64,000 nt of DNA from NCBI RefSeq assembly GCF_033441515.1, contig NZ_JAWQJT010000002.1, positions 868,001 to 932,000 of the forward strand. The letters are read 5' to 3'. Source of the stretch: Amycolatopsis solani. GTDB taxonomy: Bacteria; Actinomycetota; Actinomycetes; Mycobacteriales; Pseudonocardiaceae. Below, one piece after another: positions 61,201 to 64,000 of this stretch. The notes beneath the pieces are model-generated. The model worked only from the letters and a program-made list of their open reading frames with translations, did not search any database and had not been told where the DNA came from. Positions within the stretch are counted from its first letter, which is position 1; the number at the start of each line of letters is the position of its first letter. A program made the position numbers and the translations under genes.

Positions 61201-62300
61201 GCGCGCCCGCGGTGCTGATCGCCGGTCCCGGCGGGGCGTCGCAGCCGGCGTTCCAGCGGATCGCCGACGTCGCCGTGACCGCCACGGCCGTCCCCGCCGC
61301 GATCGCGTTCGGCGGCCTCACGACGTTCGAGTTCGTGGTCACCAACCACGGGGCCGCGGTCGCGCCCGGCGCCGGCCTGTTCGTCCGGCTGACCGCCGGC
61401 CTGCGGCCGCAGGCGCCCATCACCACCGCCGGCACCTGCACGCCGGACCTGGTCTGCGCGTTCGGCGCGCTTGCCCCGGGCGCCCAGGTGCGGGTGCGGT
61501 TCAGCGCCACCGGCGTCGTGGCCGGGCCGCAGGCCGCGACCGGCACGGTCACCACGGCGGGCGGGGACGCCGACGTGCGGGACAACTCCGCCACGGCGGT
61601 CGTCACCGTCGCCGAGAAGCCGCTGCCCCCCGTCACCCCGGGGTCGCTGTCGCTGGGGATGGCGGTGTCGGCCGTGCCGCTGTTCGTCGGCGGCGACGAC
61701 GTCGTGCTGACCTTCCTGGTCCACAACGGTTCCGGGGCGCCGATGCCGGACGTGCGGCTGGTCACCCAGCTGCCGCCGGGACTGCCCGCGACCGCGGTGA
61801 CGCCGGGGTGCGCGCCGGGCGGCGGCAGCTGCGCGCTCGGGACGCTGGCACCCGGCCAGACGGTCGAGGTCCGGATCGCGCTGGCGGCCAAGGCCGCGGT
61901 GGACGCCCCGGTGTCGGCGACGGTCGGCACGAGCGGACCGGACACCACCGCCGCCGACAACACCGCGAGCGCACGCGTGGTGATCCGGCAGCCGGTGGTG
62001 ACGGTGGATCCGGGGATCGGCCCGCTCGGCTTCGTGGCGCGGGTGACCGGCACGGATTTCCCGCCGGGCGCGGCGGTCCGGCTGGCGTGGTCGGCCGGCA
62101 TCTCGCCGGACCAGGGCCCGGTCACCGTGGGCGCGGACGGGAAGTTCCAGACGCAGTTCCTGATCTTCCACCACGACCTGATCGGACCGCGCACGGTGTC
62201 GGCGGCTTCGGTGATCGGGCCGAAGTTCCAAGCGGTGCAGTCGAATCCGATCGTGGTCGTGCTCCGCACGGAGCAACCGCCGTTCATCACCCGGGGCTGA
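58236..62300 (+). CDS. Secreted multidomain protein: TolB-like propeller, VWA, HYR and DUF11 domains
   Basis: A 1354-residue exported protein with an N-terminal signal sequence (VVAGTAVVAVLGGWAIGGAL...AQA, about residues 5-32). It contains a TolB/PD40 beta-propeller (about 75-450; repeats like SPDGTRLAFSSTRDD), a von Willebrand A domain (about 500-690; MIDAS start LLMDQTASMGG), a HYR-like Ig domain (about 800-870), a second short PD40 segment (about 880-1000) and two DUF11 repeats (about 1010-1250; EFVVTNHG, LTFLVHNG). It is an adhesive or surface-scaffold type protein. It is the last gene of the eCIS structural operon and far larger than any particle component, so it is perhaps an accessory surface protein. 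Confidence 0.85.
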   Translation: MRANRVVAGTAVVAVLGGWAIGGALSPTAAQAPAPGAAPYRVGYVSAATTGLFQPGPEGAEPALPPGAGSVDSDASAGTGGIVWVSHRAPSAGGAERDGELFFLSDTAKAPVRLTTDETVDTHPALSPDGRTVAFASDRTGSRKLFVIGVDGRGLRQLTTGPAADDSPSWSPDGTRLAFSSTRDDPAGDIYTVPAAGGVPTRLTADPAADTQPAWGPARIAFTTTRFHPAGDVVLMADTGGAVTRAVPDPGDSAEPAWSPDGTRLAFTTHTPDPLGDVKQVSGGRVSAISALPGTGETEPAFRASGQPVFTELRAGGSTDVWSADATGGDRRDLTQRPDADEFDPAFSADGTLLAYTQAGPGESARTEIFVANADGSAPRTLTGPVAGTKRERHPAWSPDATTIAYTDTVFEGESRRDVVRIARVADGLVLGEIPMPPHLRGDDSQPVWSADGTKITLTRAATRTPPPGPSRVDPAVVDIPVGQGSSATIGKTVPTDKIRSKPDIVLLMDQTASMGGGEGGPGVLGQVKQNLGAVIDAVRTREADVRFAVAAFGDAADPDDVIGGTRVPRSFFVQQPLTAVGADPADPGRTLLADAFGRIRADFGGDTAEDWLAALQKVATGAITFRPDSSRIIVLVGDAASHEDPPEKGSAVKAAVIAALNAAKISVVAVPAVTGGEGADSTLDYRGQATAVANGTDGVLTAGTEAAGITEAIIKGIGDLPVSVRPVPFCDSGLTLTFDPEGAQQVPGGTPARFTETAIVAATAPLGARLHCRVEFRLNGEPTARPGYTEDVTVRVKDPRLPLITVHDTTVTGTAPTVIEYPATAIDADRETPITPFCTPSSGSLFPVGATTVTCTATGRNGTATETAVMAVDPGGERQELWQVELAPAPDSVGTGTQRDLSPSFGTPCGTGRQGSADVSPDGATIVFQNDNRLICAAPADGGQGRVLAQDAGFVDDPAWSPDGALVAFDSAPGESRPGIQVVPAAGGAPAVLIAGPGGASQPAFQRIADVAVTATAVPAAIAFGGLTTFEFVVTNHGAAVAPGAGLFVRLTAGLRPQAPITTAGTCTPDLVCAFGALAPGAQVRVRFSATGVVAGPQAATGTVTTAGGDADVRDNSATAVVTVAEKPLPPVTPGSLSLGMAVSAVPLFVGGDDVVLTFLVHNGSGAPMPDVRLVTQLPPGLPATAVTPGCAPGGGSCALGTLAPGQTVEVRIALAAKAAVDAPVSATVGTSGPDTTAADNTASARVVIRQPVVTVDPGIGPLGFVARVTGTDFPPGAAVRLAWSAGISPDQGPVTVGADGKFQTQFLIFHHDLIGPRTVSAASVIGPKFQAVQSNPIVVVLRTEQPPFITRG

Positions 62301-62309
62301 CCTCCGCCG

Positions 62310-62325
62310 CTGCCCGTACGGGCAA
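62310..62325. promoter_or_regulatory. eCIS-locus palindrome, site 5
   Basis: CTGCCCGTACGGGCAA matches site 1 at 15 of 16 bases. It lies 9 nt after the previous stop codon and 70 nt before the start of the last eCIS gene. Confidence 0.65.
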
Positions 62326-62328
62326 CCA

Positions 62329-62358
62329 CCGGCGCACGGGTGCACACCCGTCCGCCGG
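62329..62358. terminator. Stem-loop after the eCIS structural operon
   Basis: CCGGCG-C-ACGGGTG / CACCCGT-C-CGCCGG gives a 14-bp stem with one C/C mismatch and a 2-nt loop, directly after palindrome site 5. It probably ends the long operon, leaving the last gene with its own promoter. Confidence 0.5.
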
Positions 62359-62394
62359 TGCCGCCGCGGGTGGCGGGCGCGGAGACTTCCCTGC

Positions 62395-63711
62395 ATGGGA
62401 GCAACGGCGACGCTGTCGGAAGCCGGCCTGGTCGCGGAACCGGGCCAGGAGACGACGTGCTCGGTGAGCATCCGCAACGCCGGGCAGGTCGTCGACCGGT
62501 TCGCGGTCGACGTCGTGGGTGACGCGAGTGGCTGGGCCACCGCGGAACCGGCGACGGTCAACCTGCTGCCGGGGGAGACGGGCACCGTCACCGTGCGCTT
62601 CACCCCACCCCGGTCCTCCGACGTCCCCGCCGGCACGATCCCGTTCGGGGTCCGGGTGTTCTCGAGCGAAGACCCCGCGGGGTCGGTGGTGGAGGAGGGC
62701 ACCGTCCAGCTCGGCGCCTTCACCGAGGTGACCGCCGAGATCGTGCCGGCGAAGGTGGAGGGCGGGTCCAAGGCGGACTTCGAGGTCGCCGTCGACAACC
62801 GGGGCAACCGGCCGGTGGCGGTGGAGCTGAGCCCGCTCGACCCCGAGGACGAGCTGGAGTTCCGGCTCGAACGCGAGCGGGCCGATCTGGCGCCGGGCAC
62901 GGCCGCGTTCGTCCGGATGCGGGCGAAGCCGCGGAAACGGTTCCTGCGCGGGCAACCCGTCCGGCACCGCTTCCACGTGTTCGTCACCGCCGACGGCGGC
63001 GAGCCGCTCAAGACCGAAGGCACCATGGTGCAGCGGCAGCTGCTGCCCAAGTGGCTGCTGCCCGCGCTCGCCGCGCTGCTGGTGCTCCTGCTCGCACTGG
63101 TGACGCTGTGGTTCACCGTCCTGCGGCCCGCGGTGAAGTCCGCCGCCCGGGAGGCCGCGCAGGAGCAGAACCAGGAGATCGTGAAAGCCGCGCAGGACGC
63201 CGGCGCCGGCGCCGACCAGGCCAAAAAGGACGCCGGGCAGGCCAAGCAGAACTCCGAGGACGCGATGAAGGCCGTCGGCCTGACCCCGCCGGGCGGGAAC
63301 ACCGGTGGTGTCTCGAACGGCACCGTTCCGAGCCGTCCGAACGACGGCACCGCGGGGACCCCGACCGACTTCCGGGTGGCCGCGGACGCGAACATCGACT
63401 CGAACGTCAACCGGTTCGCCGAATTCCCCTACACGATGCCCGATCCGGGCAAGACGCTGGTGATCACCGACCTGATCCTGCAGAACCCGCGCGGGGACAC
63501 CGGAACCCTGCGGCTGCTGCGGGATTCCGGTGGCACCAAGAGCGTCCTGCTGGAAGTCGGCCTCTCCAACTTCCGCGACCTCGACCACCACTGGCTGCAG
63601 GCGTGGCGGTTCCAGCCGGGGGAGAAGATCGTCCTCGCGGTCAGCTGCCAGAACCCGGGCGACCGCGGCCGCTGCACGCCGTCGGTCTCCTTCTCCGGCC
63701 GGATCGAGTAG
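62395..63711 (+). CDS. Membrane-anchored Ig-like protein of the eCIS locus
   Basis: A 438-residue protein without a signal peptide. Two Ig-like/COG1470-type beta-sandwich domains at the N-terminus (about 1-105 and 110-205; CSVSIRNAGQVVDRFAVDV, FEVAVDNRGNRPVAVELS) are followed by one transmembrane helix (LLPALAALLVLLLALVTLWFTVL, about 220-242). A coiled-coil stalk (EAAQEQNQEIVKAAQDAGAG...) and a C-terminal beta-rich domain (about 325-438) complete it. It may tether the injection particle at the membrane or sense contraction. It is transcribed separately from the structural operon, behind palindrome site 5. It is convergent with the LuxR-type gene (9-nt gap). Confidence 0.8.
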   Translation: MGATATLSEAGLVAEPGQETTCSVSIRNAGQVVDRFAVDVVGDASGWATAEPATVNLLPGETGTVTVRFTPPRSSDVPAGTIPFGVRVFSSEDPAGSVVEEGTVQLGAFTEVTAEIVPAKVEGGSKADFEVAVDNRGNRPVAVELSPLDPEDELEFRLERERADLAPGTAAFVRMRAKPRKRFLRGQPVRHRFHVFVTADGGEPLKTEGTMVQRQLLPKWLLPALAALLVLLLALVTLWFTVLRPAVKSAAREAAQEQNQEIVKAAQDAGAGADQAKKDAGQAKQNSEDAMKAVGLTPPGGNTGGVSNGTVPSRPNDGTAGTPTDFRVAADANIDSNVNRFAEFPYTMPDPGKTLVITDLILQNPRGDTGTLRLLRDSGGTKSVLLEVGLSNFRDLDHHWLQAWRFQPGEKIVLAVSCQNPGDRGRCTPSVSFSGRIE

Positions 63712-63720
63712 AAAACCGTG

Positions 63721-64000
63721 TCAGATCAGCCCTTCGCGCATGGCGAACGCGACGGCGTGGGCGCGGTTGCGGAGCTGGAAGCGGTTGGTGATGTCGTGCA
63801 GGATCGACTTCACCGTCCGCTCGGAGTAGCTCAGCTGGTCGGCGATCTCCTTGGTCTCGAAGCCCTCGGCGATCAGCCGCAGCACGCGGGTCTCCCGCTG
63901 GGACATCCCGGCGAGGTCCCACCCGTTCGGGCGCAGCACGTCGCGTTGCAGCCGGGACACCCGGGACAGCAGGCGCCCGAGCAGGTCCGGCGGCAGCGCG
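63721..64000 (-). CDS. LuxR-type (HTH) regulator, C-terminal part
   Basis: The frame is open through the right edge, so only the last 92 codons or so are visible. The C-terminal LuxR/FixJ HTH is complete: MSQRETRVLRLIAEGFETKEIADQLSYSERTVKSILHDITNRFQLRNRAHAVAFAMREGLI. The region before it (PPDLLGRLLSRVSRLQRDVLRP) is typical of the linker in LuxR-type response regulators. As the nearest regulator to the eCIS locus it is the best candidate for recognising the repeated 16-bp palindrome; no direct evidence exists. Confidence 0.85.
   Translation of the reverse strand, partial: ALPPDLLGRLLSRVSRLQRDVLRPNGWDLAGMSQRETRVLRLIAEGFETKEIADQLSYSERTVKSILHDITNRFQLRNRAHAVAFAMREGLI

Noticed and set aside
59006..62467. 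A 1153-codon alternative frame over the TolB/VWA gene
   Set aside because: Arg/Gly/Pro-rich shadow of the real frame in high-GC DNA, without domains or a ribosome site.
38634..63711. Prophage
   Set aside because: Tail-like genes are present but there is no capsid, portal, terminase, integrase, lysis or replication gene, while DUF4157, DUF4255 and AAA+ ATPase genes mark an eCIS.
38634..63711. Type VI secretion system
   Set aside because: No TssJ/L/M membrane complex and no TssB/C split sheath; a single sheath protein with a Pvc16-type cap is eCIS-like.
1..64000. CRISPR array, tRNA or rRNA genes, insertion sequences
   Set aside because: No regularly spaced direct repeats outside coding minisatellites, no cloverleaf-like sequences noticed, and no transposase frame or terminal inverted repeats.

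Overview
The window is about 72 % GC by eye, with tightly packed, often start/stop-overlapping genes, many GTG starts and actinobacterial marker genes (pafA, pafB, pafC, tatA, tatC, helY, two eis-like acetyltransferases). It most resembles a Pseudonocardiales chromosome such as Amycolatopsis. The genus is an inference from gene content and from palindromic repeats of a kind I associate with that group. There are no rRNA or tRNA genes, transposases, integrases or CRISPR arrays.

Layout. (1) 1-14.4 kb is a housekeeping block: a PAP2/diacylglycerol-kinase fusion protein, Pup ligase PafA, a four-gene insertion (secreted BNR protein, SDR, quinone reductase, HxlR regulator), then pafB-pafC-small membrane protein-tatA-tatC-lipid kinase and the HelY helicase. 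(2) 14.6-24.8 kb is mixed accessory metabolism: a DUF4333 protein, tandem Eis-like acetyltransferases, a 5'-3' exonuclease, an M24 peptidase with an Lrp regulator, a MazF-type toxin-antitoxin pair, a secreted SGNH hydrolase, a LysR/SDR divergent pair and a VOC protein. (3) 24.9-31.4 kb holds a two-ATPase/one-permease ABC exporter of the FtsX/MacB kind, then a secreted GH18 chitinase preceded by two DasR-type (dre-like) palindromes, and an AhpD-like protein. (4) 31.4-37.6 kb is an IclR-controlled catabolic cluster: CoA transferase, citryl-CoA lyase-like protein, intradiol ring-cleavage dioxygenase and alcohol dehydrogenase on one side, and an amidohydrolase on the other. A matching GTCCG-N5-CGGAC palindrome lies in each promoter.

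(5) 38.6-64 kb is a contractile injection system (eCIS, phage-tail-like) locus. It encodes a DUF4255 cap protein, AAA+ ATPase, DUF4157 eCIS core protein, a 1119-residue putative effector with an HNH-type nuclease end, sheath, two inner-tube proteins, a zinc-binding baseplate adaptor, a DUF6760 protein, a long proline-rich repeat protein, LysM tail protein, VgrG-like spike, PAAR tip, gp25 wedge, two further baseplate/tail proteins, a zinc-ribbon/transmembrane/glycan-binding protein, a 1354-residue secreted TolB/VWA/DUF11 protein, a membrane-anchored Ig-like protein and the end of a LuxR-type regulator. No tail-fibre gene is visible, which fits a cytoplasmic, Streptomyces-type system better than a released antifeeding-prophage-type particle.

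The most notable regulatory signal is a 16-bp palindrome, CTGCCCG(T)(A/T)CGGGCAG. It recurs before each transcription unit of the eCIS locus (38634, 41374, two back-to-back degenerate copies at 45640-45671, and 62310), always 70-103 nt before a start codon. I propose it as the shared operator of the locus, possibly for the adjacent LuxR-type regulator.
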